Positions 46,642-58,821 of a stretch of DNA of 64,000 nucleotides are shown here, piece by piece. The notes below the pieces were generated by a model, which did no database searches, had not been told where the DNA came from, and worked only from the letters and a program-made list of their open reading frames with translations. Source of the stretch: Ilex aquifolium. Taxonomy: Eukaryota > Streptophyta > Magnoliopsida > Aquifoliales > Aquifoliaceae. The position numbers and the translations under genes were made by a program. Position 1 is the stretch's first letter. Each line of letters starts with the position of its first letter. The stretch is from contig OX637409.1 of NCBI GenBank assembly GCA_951799425.1, positions 18,587,960 through 18,651,959 of the forward strand, in the 5' to 3' direction.

Positions 46642-49474
46642 ATGGCCGCTCCACAGGGAAGGGCTAGAGCAGACTACGATTACCTCATAAAGCTCCTCCT
46701 GATCGGCGACAGTGGTAAGTCCTTTTTGCCAGTTTCGAAAATTTACAGCTTTCAATGTGGTCACCGATGTTTTTGCGTGCATTTATGTCGATCGAGTGTT
46801 TAAATTCGACTTTTAAAAGCTTCTTGTCTGAATTCAATGCTTGTAGTAGTTAAGTTTTGTACGGATCTAGCTTGATTCAAATTCTGTTGACCTAATTTTT
46901 GAGCAATTTATGTTGGAAATATATATTTGGAATTCACGTTGTGAAATATTAGGATCGTCCTTTGTGCAGGAAAGAAAAAGTGTAGGCATCATCCTACTGG
47001 AGCAATAAAACTTCTTGTCCTGTGTTGCAGTGTTATTCTGGCAGTTCCGAGTGGTGTACATTCATTTACATGGAAAACTACATCTCCAATTTGCCTTGTG
47101 CTCCTTTTCTGTTTTATTTTTAGGTCTAATCATTTTACTGAAATCGACTTTAAGAAAAAACCATTAGGGTAGGATTAGACTTGCCTTTGCATATAGATTT
47201 TCTGGAGAAAATGCCCATATGTCTTATTTTCATGCGTTATTCATGGTACTCTATATGGCTGAGAAGGTTTAAAATTTCTATTTCTTCTTCTGGGCTATGT
47301 TATACTCATTATAGGAGATGCCACTATATTTCTGCCTATGCTCTATGGGGTTTCTGATTTGGAAACCTACTATATGTTTTGATGCAAGCATATCATTCAT
47401 TACTTAAGAGCTTGATGGTTATGTATAATGTACACTTCCACTGAGTTTGTGTCCACCATTGGCATTCAATATTTCTGCTGTCTCCATTGGCAAGTTCTAC
47501 TTCTTATTCATCTCGCAAGATTGTGTCACATGACTACATTGTGGTCATGAACTGAAAAATTACGATTAAATATTGCTTACGGATTGTCTTAACTTCTTGT
47601 TATTTAATCTTTCAGGTGTGGGTAAGAGTTGCCTTCTTCTGCGTTTCTCTGATGGTTCCTTCACCACAAGTTTCATCACCACCATTGGGTGAGTATAAGG
47701 GTCATTGTACCACTCAGTCGTAGTTTTTCTGACGATTGCTTCTGACCTTCCTTGTTCATAATATATTGTGCAGAATTGATTTTAAAATCAGAACCATTGA
47801 ACTTGATGGCAAACGAATCAAACTCCAAATCTGGGATACAGCTGGTCAGGAACGGTTCCGTACGATCACAACCGGTAAGTATTGGACACTAGTTGTTTAT
47901 TTTAAATTTTCTATACATCATTTGTATTTTCTGTGGAGTCTATCTTCTGTTTTTGGGGTTGCTTGTATCACCAATGAAGGAAAATCTAATGGGCTGAAGT
48001 TCCCTCATTTCTACATCCTTCCTCTTGAAAGCGCTTCTGGGTTGAAGCACACAACCCTTGCAAAGGACCATAATGTTTTTAATTTCATACACATCTGACT
48101 AAATGTAAAATTAAAGTTGAAGAGCATTGAAGAAGTATGTATTTGGTATTTGGTAAGATTATCTTGCTCTTCTATTATGATCTGTTTGATTTTTGTGACA
48201 TGAATAGTGGAAAGTTAGCTTCTATTTTGTGATGGTGTTACTTTGACTTTTTAAGTTTTATGGCATACATCAATGTAAAGTCTAAGCTACACCTCTTAGC
48301 ACAAGTATAAATAATTGACTTGTACGTCTTTTTTTGAAATAAAATTTCTTTCCAGCTTACTATCGTGGAGCCATGGGTATCTTGTTGGTGTACGATGTGA
48401 CGGACGAATCGTCTTTCAACAGTAAGGTTTCCTTCCATACCAATTGGATCATCTGATGTTATTATTCCCCCACCCCCCTCCCAAACACAAAAGAAAGAAA
48501 TCATCTGATATGAGGATTACTATGATTTCTTTTCTAATTCGTTCGTAATAATTGATTTTTATGATTTCGTGAATCATTGAAACCTATCATTTGGTGTTTT
48601 ATGCCAAAATTTTTGTGCATCAGTGAAGCACACATTCTATGTAACTTCTTTAATATCTGGGGAATTTGAAAATGTATGTTGCTATCTTGCTATATTAGAG
48701 CAATTGTCATGATTGACGGTTACTGTTTTCTTGTCTTCTGAACCAATTCTAAAAGTTTGTCTTCAGACATTAGGAACTGGATTCGCAACATTGAGCAACA
48801 TGCTTCTGACAATGTGAACAAGATACTGGTAGGGAACAAGGCTGACATGGATGAAAGCAAAAGGGTATGCTCTTGTATGTCAATCCAATTTTTATTTCGA
48901 AAAGGATGGACCCAATTATTTTGAATTAAGCATTTTCATTTATTTAAATTGCTTGAAGTTTCAATCCTAAGCAGCTTGTGCCTAAATCTCCATAACATGA
49001 CCGAGGTTGTTCATGAACCCCACAGATTTGAACATTCTGTTACTATTTAAAAACTTTGCAGGCTGTGCCTACTTCCAAGGGCCAAGCACTTGCTGATGAG
49101 TATGGCATCAAATTTTTTGAAACTGTAAGTATGATGGATTCTGCTTAAAAAATTATTGGTAAAATCTGTCACTGTATACATGTTAGTAGATCCTGTTTGC
49201 TGCAGAGTGCAAAAACAAATCTCAATGTGGAGCAAGTGTTCTTTTCAATCGGAAGGGATATAAAGCAAAGGCTTGCGGACACTGACACGAGGGCAGAGGT
49301 AAATCACCTGGGCTAATGTGAACATTATTGCATAAAATAGACCACTTAGTGTTTTCAACTGGTGAAACTTCTTTGGTTGTGTGGTTGCAGCCCACGACAA
49401 TTAAGATAAATCAACCCGATCCAGCAGCCGGGGCTGGTCAAGTTGCCCAAAAATCAGCTTGCTGCGGTTCGTAG
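46642..49474 (+). CDS. RabE1/Rab8-type small GTPase, complete, eight exons
   Basis: Encodes a 216-aa Rab8-class GTPase for Golgi-to-plasma-membrane vesicle traffic. Exons: 46642-46714, 47616-47688, 47774-47874, 48356-48421, 48767-48864, 49062-49124, 49206-49298, 49391-49474. All introns are GT..AG and the sum is 217 codons including TAG. Visible motifs: P-loop GDSGVGKS (22-29), switch I with TTIGIDFK (46-53), WDTAGQE (69-75), NKAD (128-131), ETSAK (157-161), and a C-terminal KSACCGS whose two Cys are the expected geranylgeranylation sites. The effector region and start [24 protein letters not shown] match plant RabE. A GT (46461) to AG (46633) pair upstream could be a 5' leader intron. All key residues are present, so the gene appears functional. 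Confidence 0.95.
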
Positions 49475-50470
49475 ATATACGACATATTGCTGGAGCAAGG
49501 TCACTTCATGGAGGCTACACTGCCAAGACCTGAGGGAAAAAACCAAAAAGAAAAAACTAATTGTGATGACACTATGGTGGGTGCCTGTAACTCTTCTTAT
49601 TCGTCTGTCATTCTTTCCAAACTTGGTTCAGTGTGTGGAAATATGTTTTATATGATTTCAGAAATTTATTTTGTGCCACACGTTCTTCTGTTTTGTCCCA
49701 CTACTTTTCTTTTATCTTGGTGACACTGTTTCCTTGCATTTGTTCTGTTTCTCCCATATCTAGACAATACGCAAAGCAATTGCCTTTCTATCTTTGCGAA
49801 AAATGATTTATAGCTATGAACCTTGGGTTGATTAATTGCAATTGATACCTTGTATGTTCAGAAATACCAGTGATGTGATTATGTTGTTTATGATGCTTTC
49901 CATAGTGTCAATCAAGTGATGGTTTAGAGTCGAGTAAGGCTATTGGAACTTGAAAATTCTAATGTAACTTCCTGACTTGGACATGGTCTATAGCAGTATT
50001 ACAACTGAAACTGTTAGGTAGAAAATAATCTAAAGCTGAAGCGAGGTACCATTCTGAATGTTCAGACCACCAGTTCGGCAGCACAGTAGAAACAAATCAA
50101 GATCTCCACAGGGATACTGGTGGCGGTGAAGAGCCGAAAACATGTGAAGGAAAAATGATATCTAATATACGAAAAGTTTGCAAATTGCAGTTTTTTCTTA
50201 TTTACTCTTTAAAATACTAGCAACATACAAGTGAATATATTTAAATAATAACTTTTTAGGAAAAAATTAAGTTATATTTATGATTAAATTAAATAATAAA
50301 TTATGTGTTGAATAATTAATTTTTATTTTTAATTATTGATCAATTTTATTCCTCTTTGATTGCCTAATTTTTTATTTTAAAGTCAAATATTACTAATAAA
50401 AGAATTCAAAAGAACTTAAAATTGATTCTATCTATGAATCAAGTCAAAATGCTTCGTTTTTAGGTTTCCC
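49475..50470. other. Rab 3' flank and intergenic DNA
   Basis: Presumed 3' untranslated region followed by AT-rich sequence. No further gene is supported. Confidence 0.5.
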
Positions 50471-50660
50471 GAAGCCCCGAATGGATTGGGTCGTTTCTGC
50501 AAACAAAATGAACGCGGAGCCTGTTCCAAATGTTTTTCCAATCCCGAAGTTCTCGAAGAGAATAAGATGCTGCCTCCCTTCCCTCTGTCTTTTCCCGCTT
50601 TGCTAATCTTCCCCTCTAATGCGGGCCCGGCGGCGGCGGGCGCAAGAGGAAGAAACCTAA
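50471..50660. other. Isolated GC-rich island
   Basis: About 190 bp, far more GC-rich than its surroundings and ending in GCGGGCCCGGCGGCGGCGGG. Both strands have short open frames, none recognisable. It could be an organelle-derived insert or a remnant exon; no evidence decides. Confidence 0.35.
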
Positions 50661-50997
50661 GTCAAATAGGTATAAAAAATAAAAGTCAGATGAAAGTATA
50701 TATGTGGGGTATAATTGACATTATAATAATAATAGGTGATAAAATAGGAAATTAAATATTTTTTACAAAACATTAAACATCATGTGGGACTCAAACTCCT
50801 ATTATGGATGACATCTAAAACTAAAACAGTTTTAGATTGACACACAAAGTTACTCCTTTCCACTAACTTTAATTTAACACTAAAGTATTCACACACACAC
50901 ACACAATAGTCCAGTACACTAAGCCCAGGTAAAGTATTCACACACACACACAAAAAGAAAAAATAGAGATTATAGTTATAGTTTGGAGATTTTGATC

Positions 50998-51992
50998 ATG
51001 GAAAACTTCCATATGATACATTACATATACATGAAGCTGCAACAACAATGGCGGCGGAGGCAGATGTTGCAGCAGCAAATAGAACAAGAACGATTAGCAC
51101 AACAAAGAAGGTCGATACTTATTGAAGAGAGCTCTTCAAGGATGTTCCAACAATGGCAGAGGCAGCGAGAAATACAAGAACTTCAACTACAACAATGGAT
51201 GACGATGAATTGTGATCAAGAGGGTTCAAGCCAGAGTATTGATTACTCAAAATTCACGTCATTCTTAGAAATTGATAATGCCTTCCTTAACCCGTGGAAG
51301 CGCCATGATTTGGATTTAAATTTGAATAATCGTAAAATATACGATGTCTCAAATCAGTACATGAAGTTAGAACCAGGTTCATTCTTCTCCTATGATGTGA
51401 GTTTTTCTCCTTATCACAGTTTCATCGATTATTCAACCATGCAAATATAGTTTGCTTTTAGGGAAATTAATCATTGATTGCAATAACTAGGTAGTGGATT
51501 AAGTAAATATATTTAATATATCACGGCTACCACCTTATTACTAGGTATCACCTATACAATATTATAATTCAACAATCAAACATCAAAATATACAACATGT
51601 TGTACATATTGGATTGTGTTAGATCGGGTTATCATTCATGCATATGGTCTTTTATTATTGAATTATAATACTAGGTAACGATGTGGTATCACAATTGTTA
51701 GATGTTCGTATTTACTTGAGATTTCATGCTCTAATGGGTTGCATAAGTTGATATCGATTTTGAGTAAATATATTCACAAAATATATATGTGGTAACTATT
51801 CCTACGCTTCTTATTCAAATATGATATTTCTCCCCTTTTAATTTCAAAATAAACTGGTTTATTTTTGTTGATTTCTTGGGTGTAAGAATAGTAACGATTT
51901 CACTAAAACAGGTACAAGAACGTGGGAAGCAACTTTTTGGGCAATCTCCCGGAGCACAAAGAAATTCTGAAGAGCAAACCCCTTCTAATTAG
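50998..51992 (+). CDS. Gln-rich protein with EAR-like motif, copy 1 (intact, function unknown)
   Basis: Two exons, 50998-51396 and 51912-51992, joined by GTGAGT..ACAG in phase 0, give 159 aa. ATG at 50998 is chosen because the duplicated copy aligns from this codon. Residues 13-67 are rich in Gln, Arg and Glu (KLQQQWRRRQMLQQQ, FQQWQRQREIQELQLQQW) and likely helical or coiled. Residues 105-109 read LDLNL inside HDLDLNLNN, which fits the EAR repression motif. The end is VQERGKQLFGQSPGAQ. No DNA-binding domain or known family is recognised. A broken paralogue lies at 56278-56963. A short regulatory protein is plausible by motif only. Confidence 0.65.
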
Positions 51993-52739
51993 TTTTTTTT
52001 CTTTTCTTTCTTTTTTTCCCCCTTGTTTGGGTCACTAATGCAAATAAGCCTTAGTCTAGGGACAGTGAATGCATGTATCATTAGCTAGCTTAACGGGATG
52101 TTAATTAATTCTTTCACTTACCCAATATGTGTAATTGTCTATTTGGCACCCTCAATACATATATTCTAATGAACGTGTTGTTGATTGTTTACTCCGATCA
52201 TGCAAAAAAAAAAAAAAAATGTAAAAAAAATCACATTGGGTACCGTAAATATTGCACAAGTATTTTTTGTTAAATTATCCACACAGAGATGCATGATAAG
52301 TATTTCGGGCAAAAAAAATTTCAACTTCATATTTGCTTGAAATTCATTTCTACAAATATAATCCTATTTGTCCTCTTACCTCAATTATAGGGTCCTTTTA
52401 TCCATTCTCATTCAATCACAACATGAGTGTAAAACAAAATCAAATTATATCTAAAAATCTATGTATGTATGAGTTTGAAAATCGAATACAAGTTAAACTA
52501 TAATTGAAAGTTACATGCTCCAATTGAGTTTGAATTTCAACCCATTCAAAATGACTGAGTTGAATTCTTTGTTACATCCTATAGAAGTATATACTATAAT
52601 CAAAGTTCATAATTTTTGGGACATAAATTAGAATGAATTATTAACAAGTTCCTATAGTATACTATCAATCTAATAATTCCAATATAATAATTTTTAAATT
52701 ATATCTTCAAATTGTGTCATAATAATATTAATGATAAGA
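51993..52739. other. Spacer within duplication unit 1
   Basis: No gene. Bases 52370-52660 match 60680-60900 in unit 2 (ATGTATGTATGAGTTT, CTCCAATTGAGTTTGAATTT). This is the shared 3' flank of the ZAT copies. Confidence 0.7.
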
Positions 52740-52971
52740 TAAACATACCCACAAATGGGCGATTTCTCATATGCCCACCAAGTGCTTGTCCTATTGCAAA
52801 CTCGAGGCCAAAAATGGAACATTCGTGTGTCTTAGGCTTCGATTGATTTGCTAGATGAAGAAGGTTACCATCATTAGTTTTGGTTTCTTGTGACTCGTTT
52901 GAAAGGATAAGAATTTTTTGCTGTAAGGTTTACACTGAGACCCGACGATGATGACGACGACGTAATCTCAC

Positions 52972-54424
52972 CAAGGCGGCTCAACATGAATTAGGGCTTA
53001 AAGCGAGAATTTTACATGAAATCCCAATCAACATTTTAAGAAAATGATAAAAAAAATTTATAATTATTAAACATTTTACAGAGAATTTCAATGTGGTTTA
53101 GTTCTAACATTTTAGTGGTTTTCGGGATCAAACGGGATTAGACAATCAATTAAGTGCAATTGTGAAGTCCAGATCTTACAGATGAATAAATTAATTGAAG
53201 TCTTAAGGAGAGAGCAAAAAAGTTATAGATAAGGACAAGGAGTATTAGACAATTAGAGTGGGAGGGAGATAAAGATTTGGAGAGAGGGGTGAGAGTGGAG
53301 AAAAAATGTGTGAAAGGAATTTGAGAAAGAGTGTTATTTATAACACTAGAAGTCGTTTTTTTAGAAGATTTTCTTATATTTTAGGGCTTTTTATAAAATT
53401 TTACATAGACTTGTGAAAATCTATCTATATATATAAAACAATCAAATTAGGTGGAAGGTGGCTTAAAAAACATTTCCTCACACTTTTCTTTTTTCTTAGA
53501 ATTTAGAATTTTTTAATTCAAAACTTAAGACACCCTCCAACCAGATACTACATATATCATTGGTAACTACCAGCCAACTTCAATAACTAACTATTATTTT
53601 TTAAATTTTTTCAAAAAAATCACTTCTTATCACCCAAAAACTTAAATATTATTTAACTTCTCATGTAATAAAATAAAAATTAAAAAAACACAAATTATAA
53701 TCTCATGCATCGTACGGGGCTGACTACTTGTAAAATACATCAGGTCTTTAACTTGGTCCATTCAAAATAGTCAAAAACATGAAACTGAATTAAGAACTGA
53801 AAATTAAATTGGGGTTCTAAATTTCTGAGGCTCTAGGCGATTATTTTAATAGTCGAGCCTTAGGGTCAACCCTGTTGTGCCTCCACCCATTCAAAGGATT
53901 AAAGTGTCTGCATCTTGCAACAATCATAGTCTTTGCGGGTTCCTTATCGGCGAGTAGATTAATGTTTTATGTCTTTAATTATTTTAAAAATATTGCACTC
54001 ATAATAGATAAAAAAAATAAAAATTAGGATTAAAAGGGAGAGAGGATAAAAATAAATAGCTTGATTTGTATTTTTGTTTTAAATAAGGACAAAAATATAG
54101 CTAGAGTGACAACGTGTGTATGTGTGTGAGAGAGAGAATGACTAATGATTTCTAATGTATATTACTTTTTACACCTTTTCAATTCTATTATTTTTTTTGC
54201 TAGATTTAATTTTATGCGTCATTGGGCTAAACTTTTGGATCCAAATCTTTTAACTAAATTTTTTTTGTTGGTTGAAATTTTTGTTGAGTTTTTTATTAGA
54301 CTTAATTTTTATAGATTTAAATTTTTGGTATGGACTATGTAATATAAACTTATAAATTTAAAGTCTCTTATTTAGTTGGGCCTAAAGCCCGTGCTTTAGT
54401 GGCCTTACATATGGGCCGGCCTTG
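52972..54424. mobile_element. hAT-like insertion in the ZAT pseudogene
   Basis: Ends CAAGGCGGCTCAACAT and ATATGGGCCGGCCTTG are imperfect inverted repeats of hAT type (CARGGCCGGCYCA). No transposase is recognised inside. A clean 8-bp target duplication is not visible, so the exact borders are uncertain by a few bases. Confidence 0.6.
53420..53730 (+). mobile_element. Helitron-like element, 311 bp
   Basis: Starts TCTATCTATATATATAAAAC after an A-rich flank, and ends CATCGTACGGGGCTGACTACTTG followed by T. This is the usual layout of short plant Helitrons, but the terminal CTRR reads CTTG, so this is tentative. Confidence 0.45.
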
Positions 54425-54680
54425 AGTAGAAGAGCATCAAACAGTTGCCCATGACCAGCGCTTGAAATTCTCCTTCTTCTCCGCTTCTCTTCACTTTCCT
54501 AGTTTGTAAAATATTATTCAAAAGCAGACTGTCTTAAAAAAAAAAAAAAAAATTTATGAGCACCAACCCCTAATAAAAGGGTCAATCCATGCATGTGACG
54601 ATCATATTTAAATGTGATGTCATCTTGCTCAAAATTAATTCTCTAATCAAGACATGTGATGTTCACGTGATATATATATA

Positions 54681-55515
54681 CTAGTTATTGCCTGTGCCTG
54701 AAGGTACAAAGTAATAAAAAATGGTAAACAATAAATATATTTGTATTCATATCCAAAATCAAATCACAAACATAGAGGAGAGATAAATGAATTTAAGCAT
54801 CGGCTGTAGTGAGGGTGAGAGATGGTGGTGGTAAGAGACGGTGATGGTTGTGGTGGGTGGCAATGACCGTGGTGGTGGTGGTGGCGATGGTGGTGGGGGC
54901 GACGGTGGCGACGGTGGCAACGGTGGTGGTGGTGACGACGATGGCGGCGGCGGCGATGATGGTGGTGGCGACGACGGTGGTTGTGGTGGTGGCGATGGTG
55001 GTGGTGGCGGCGATGACGATGGCTGTGGTGGTGGTGGCGGTGGCGACGACGGTAGTAGTGGTGGTGGCGGTGGCGGCAATGGTGGTGGCGGCGACGGTGG
55101 CGGTGGCGGTGGCGGTGGCGGCGACGGTGGCGACAACGGTGGTGCAGCGACGGTGGTGGCGATGGTAGTGGTGGCGACGATGGTGGTGGCGGCGACGGTG
55201 GTGGTGGTGACGGTGGTGGTAGTGCGGTGGCAGCGACGGCGGTGGAGGTGGTGTTGGTGGCGGTGGTGGTGGGGCGGTTTCAAACACTATTTATTTTTTT
55301 TAAAGTACTTATGAGAAATTATAAGTTTTAGAAACATTTTAAAAATTTAATCTAAACACACCCTTAGGAGCCTTTATTTCTATTAAATTTGGGGTGTTAA
55401 TATATGCCGTTGGATTAACTTTAAAATAAAATTTAAAAAAATCTCAACCGCGAAAAGCAAAAGTCATTTTGTTTATTTTTTGAGATTTGAATTGTAAGCT
55501 ACTTTATTATATAGA
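54681..55515 (-). mobile_element. Non-autonomous Helitron, minus copy, with expanded (GGT)n-type block
   Basis: On the minus strand it runs from TCTATATAATAAAGTAG (55515) to CAGGCAATAACTAG (54681), inserted between A and T. It is homologous over both ends to the plus copy at 58822-59505. About 460 bp (54810-55275) is a degenerate GGT/GGC/GAC trinucleotide block, which opens Gly-rich and His/Pro-rich frames that are not genes. Confidence 0.7.
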
Positions 55516-56078
55516 TATATATATATATTTTGTGAATCGATCGTTTACGTTTTGGACATAAAGATTTAACTGAAGTACGACTTAAAAGTTGAACGCTTGA
55601 TTGTTTTAATGGATAGTTAACTACCAAATAATAAATTAGATGTAAATTATAAGTGGTGTAAAATATAATTCAACTAAAGAGTGAACATAGATGATCAAAT
55701 ATTACAATGATATTGTTTTCCTTGTACACATGTCCCATGGCTAACCAATTACAATCGTCGATAGGATGAACCCCGATAATTTTGTGTTTCCGATAACATT
55801 GGGTGTGGTCATCAAGTGGAGTAAATATTAGGTGTAACAATTACACCACATCATTATATTGATATGATGTAACCTTCTAATAATAAGATAATATTTGGAC
55901 AAGTAGATCCATATGAATAATTGCTGCATGACATAGATGGGTAGTTATTTAATTACATGAGATTCATTTGCCCACATATTGAGGTGGGACTCAGACTCCT
56001 ATTATGGATGCCATCTAAAACTAAAACAGTTTTGGATCGAAACACAAAGTTACTCCTTTCCTAATCCTAGTTATACTC

Positions 56079-56175
56079 GACAAGCCCAAAAACTTAGAAC
56101 TAGATAGTCCTAATCCTAGTTGTACTCAATAAGCCAATAACTTAGAACTAGATAGTCCTACTCCTAGGTATACTC
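56079..56175. repeat. Two tandem copies of a 47-49-bp unit
   Basis: CCTAATCCTAGTTATACTC..AACTTAGAACTAGATAGT is repeated at once with small differences, upstream of the copy-2 gene. The copy-1 gene lacks this doubling. Confidence 0.8.
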
Positions 56176-56190
56176 CTAGTTAATTTAACA

Positions 56191-56200
56191 CTATATATAA
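56191..56200 (+). promoter_or_regulatory. TATA-like element upstream of copy-2 Gln-rich gene
   Basis: CTATATATAA lies about 80 bases before the former start codon. At the matching place the intact copy 1 has CTAAAGTATTCACACACACA instead. Confidence 0.4.
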
Positions 56201-56277
56201 TAGTCCAATACACTAAACGAGGTAAATTATTTACACACACAAAGAGTGATTATAGTAATTGTTTGGAGCTTTTGATC

Positions 56278-56963
56278 ACGGAAAACTTCCTCATGACGGA
56301 TTACATATGCATGAAGCTACAACAGCACTGGGAGCGGATGCAGATGCAGATGTTGCAGTTGTAAATAGAACAAGAACGACAAGCACAACAAAGAAAGGCG
56401 ATACTTGTTGAAGAGAGTTTTTCAAGGATGTTCCAGCAATGGCAGAAGCAACAAGAAATACAAGAACTTCAATTACAACAATGGAGGATGATGATTAGTG
56501 ATCAAGAGGGTTCAAGCCAAAGTATTGATTACTCAAAATTCACGTCCTTTTTAGAAGTTGATAACTCCTTCCTTATCCCGTGGAAGCATCATAATTTGGA
56601 TTCATATTCGGATAATCGTAGAATAGGCGATGGTTCAAAGCAGTACATGAAGTTTAAACCGGGTTCATTCTTCTCCTATGACGTGAGTTTTTCTCCTTAA
56701 CAAAGTTTCATCGATTATTCAACCATGCAAATATAGTTTGCTTCTAGGGCAATTCATCATTCATTACAATAACTAGGTTATAGAGTGTCTTAAAGTGCGG
56801 TCTCATTGGTAGTTTATGTATATTTCTTATCTCTTCCAAAGTATACTGTTTTATTTTTATTTATTTCTTGGGTGTAAGACTAGTGACAATTTCTCTAAAA
56901 CAGGTACAAGATCGTGCAAAGCAACTTTTATGGCAATCTCCTGGAGCACAAAGAGAATTCTGA
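56278..56963 (+). pseudogene. Gln-rich protein, copy 2 (broken paralogue of 50998-51992)
   Basis: The start codon is ACG at 56278-56280 where copy 1 has ATG. An in-frame TAA lies at 56362-56364. The rest still aligns (FQQWQKQQEIQELQLQQWRMM, SIDYSKFTSFLEVDN), and the exon 1 donor GTGAGT (after SFFSYD) and the second exon 56904-56963 (VQDRAKQLLWQSPGAQ) are kept. The EAR-like LDLNL has become NLDSYSDN. Similarity includes about 290 bp upstream and 50 bp downstream. Confidence 0.85.
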
Positions 56964-57059
56964 AGAACTAATCCCTCTAATTAGTTTCTTTCTTCTTCTT
57001 CTTTTTCCTCGTTTGGGTCACTAATACAAATATGTTTTAGTCTAGGGACTCTGAATGGA

Positions 57060-57844
57060 TTTATCATTAGTTTGCTTTATGGTATCTTAATTCATTCTTT
57101 CACGTACCTATATTGAGGGTAATTTAATTCTGACTTGTTTTTAGACTGTTTAATAAATTAATTAAAGGAATTTGAGTCTTTCCAAGTTGAATTAAACTCA
57201 TTACCCCACATAGAAATAGTCAGTGTCCATCCTCGCCACGGGGACGAAACCAAATGGGGCTTTAAAAGGGCCATGCCCCCCCCCCCCCCCCCTCAAATTT
57301 TCAAAAATACCTTTTACCCCTTGAAGTTTTAATTTTTTTTTAATATCTCCCCTTAAATTTTCATAATTTTTTATTATATATCTATTGTATTCAAATAACT
57401 TAAATGGCCTTTAATAACCAAATGGTTAATGCTAATCGAATGGATGAATGCTTCTTTTATGGACACAGATATTTGCTAAAAGTATTTTGATGACCAAAAA
57501 AAAGAAAGAAAGTTGCTCATATGATAAACAATGCACTAACGATTAATATGTCAAAAGTATCGTGTAAAACTAATATTTAAGATAATTAATTTGTAATCAC
57601 TACATCATGTCATAAGTAAAAGAATAAGTGGATCTTGACATTATCACATATTAATTTTTATGATTGTAAGTATAGTATGTATTTATATATTATGATCCAA
57701 ACTAATTTTCTTATGCTGAGGGGGATTTGAACCATTGATCTCAAGAAATCAAAACTTTTATAAGGCAAGAAGTACCATTTGACCAAATGTTCGTTGGTCA
57801 ATTTTTTTATTGTATAATATAAAAATTGATTTTGATAAATTTTA
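57060..57844. other. Gene-free stretch with C-run and SINE-like fragment
   Basis: A run of 17 C lies at 57276-57292. At about 57715-57800 the minus strand has tRNA-like boxes (TGGTCAAATGGTACTTC and ATGGTTCAAATCC) at SINE spacing. No gene is seen. Confidence 0.5.
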
Positions 57845-58803
57845 GGGAGAATTACACCTAGATCCCTTGAAGTTTGTCACTTAATCACTGAGGCCTCTCA
57901 AATTTTGAAATATTAAATACAGATTCCCTGAAGTTTGTACGCGTGTAATACTTAGACCCCTGTCGTCAATGTCCGTTAGTATATCCGTTAATAAATTACA
58001 TTCAAACTCCCTGAAGTTTGTAGACTTATAATACTTAGACCTTCAAGTCTAAAATGATATATTTAGATAAAAAATACTCTAATAAATGATACAATAATTA
58101 GTATACAATTATACTATCTATTGAAATAAAATTAAAAAATAAACAAGGAGATAAAATTAAAAAATAAACAAGGGGTTCATAACATAACATAAATTTTACA
58201 ATCAAAATTCATATTCTATTATATCATTTATTAAAATAAAATCAAAAATGAAAATTTAATTTTTTCTTAAAAAATGATAATTAATATACAATTATACTAT
58301 CTATATTGGAATAAAATTGAAAAAAATCAAATAAGGGTCAAACTATAATGGACACAATATCTTTTAGCTTTAATTATGGTAATTTGGTAGTTTAAATTGT
58401 TCGTTTAAATGAACAAATTAAATTTTAATAGATAGTACAATTGTATACTAATTATGATTTTTTAAAGAAAAAATTGAATTTTTATTCTTGATTTCATTTC
58501 AATAAATTTCATAATAGAACATGAATTTTGGTTATAAAAATTAAAATGTTTGATATTATATCTTTAATTAGAGTATATTTGGTCTAAATATAATATTTTA
58601 AATTTGAAGGGTCTAAGTATTACGTCTACAAACTTCAAGGTGTCTAGGTGTGATTTTCTAACGGATATACTAACGGACATTGACTGTAGGGGTCTAAGTG
58701 TTGCGCACGTACAAACTTTAGGAAGTCTGTGTTATTATTTTAAATGTTAGGGAGTCTAAGTAATTAAGTTACAAACCTAAAAGAGTCTGAATGTAATTCT
58801 CCC
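57845..58803. mobile_element. MULE-type MITE, 959 bp, perfect 9-bp target duplication
   Basis: Ends GGGAGAATTACACCTAGAT and CTGAATGTAATTCTCCC. Inverted-repeat arms are about 150 bp, including TCCGTTAGTATATCCGTTA and its complement. TAAATTTTA flanks both sides (57836-57844, 58804-58812). The interior is AT-rich with further internal inverted segments and no coding sequence. Confidence 0.9.
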
Positions 58804-58821
58804 TAAATTTTATACAACTAA

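Larger units (their letters stand above)
52740..54540 (-). pseudogene. ZAT-type C2H2 zinc-finger pseudogene, split by an insertion
   Basis: Two blocks match the intact gene at 61591-62106. 54425-54540 corresponds to its 5' end, and 52740-52971 to the zinc-finger part. The second finger reads CSIFGLEFAIGQALGGHMRNR, so the second Cys and the last His are lost. The first finger lacks its QALGGHRA core, and stops lie between them. A 1453-bp insertion (52972-54424) separates the blocks. Confidence 0.85.

Noticed and set aside
48238..48504. 88-aa minus-strand frame inside the Rab gene
   Set aside because: It is the reverse shadow of Rab exon 4 and its introns.
50998..51992. MADS-box or other named transcription factor
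   Set aside because: Gln-rich helices and LDLNL are seen, but no DNA-binding domain or family signature. Naming it would be a guess.
54759..55314. Long Gly-rich (+) and Pro/His/Thr-rich (-) open frames
   Set aside because: They arise from the degenerate GGT/GGC trinucleotide block inside a Helitron. Frames are open on several phases and strands with no complex sequence.
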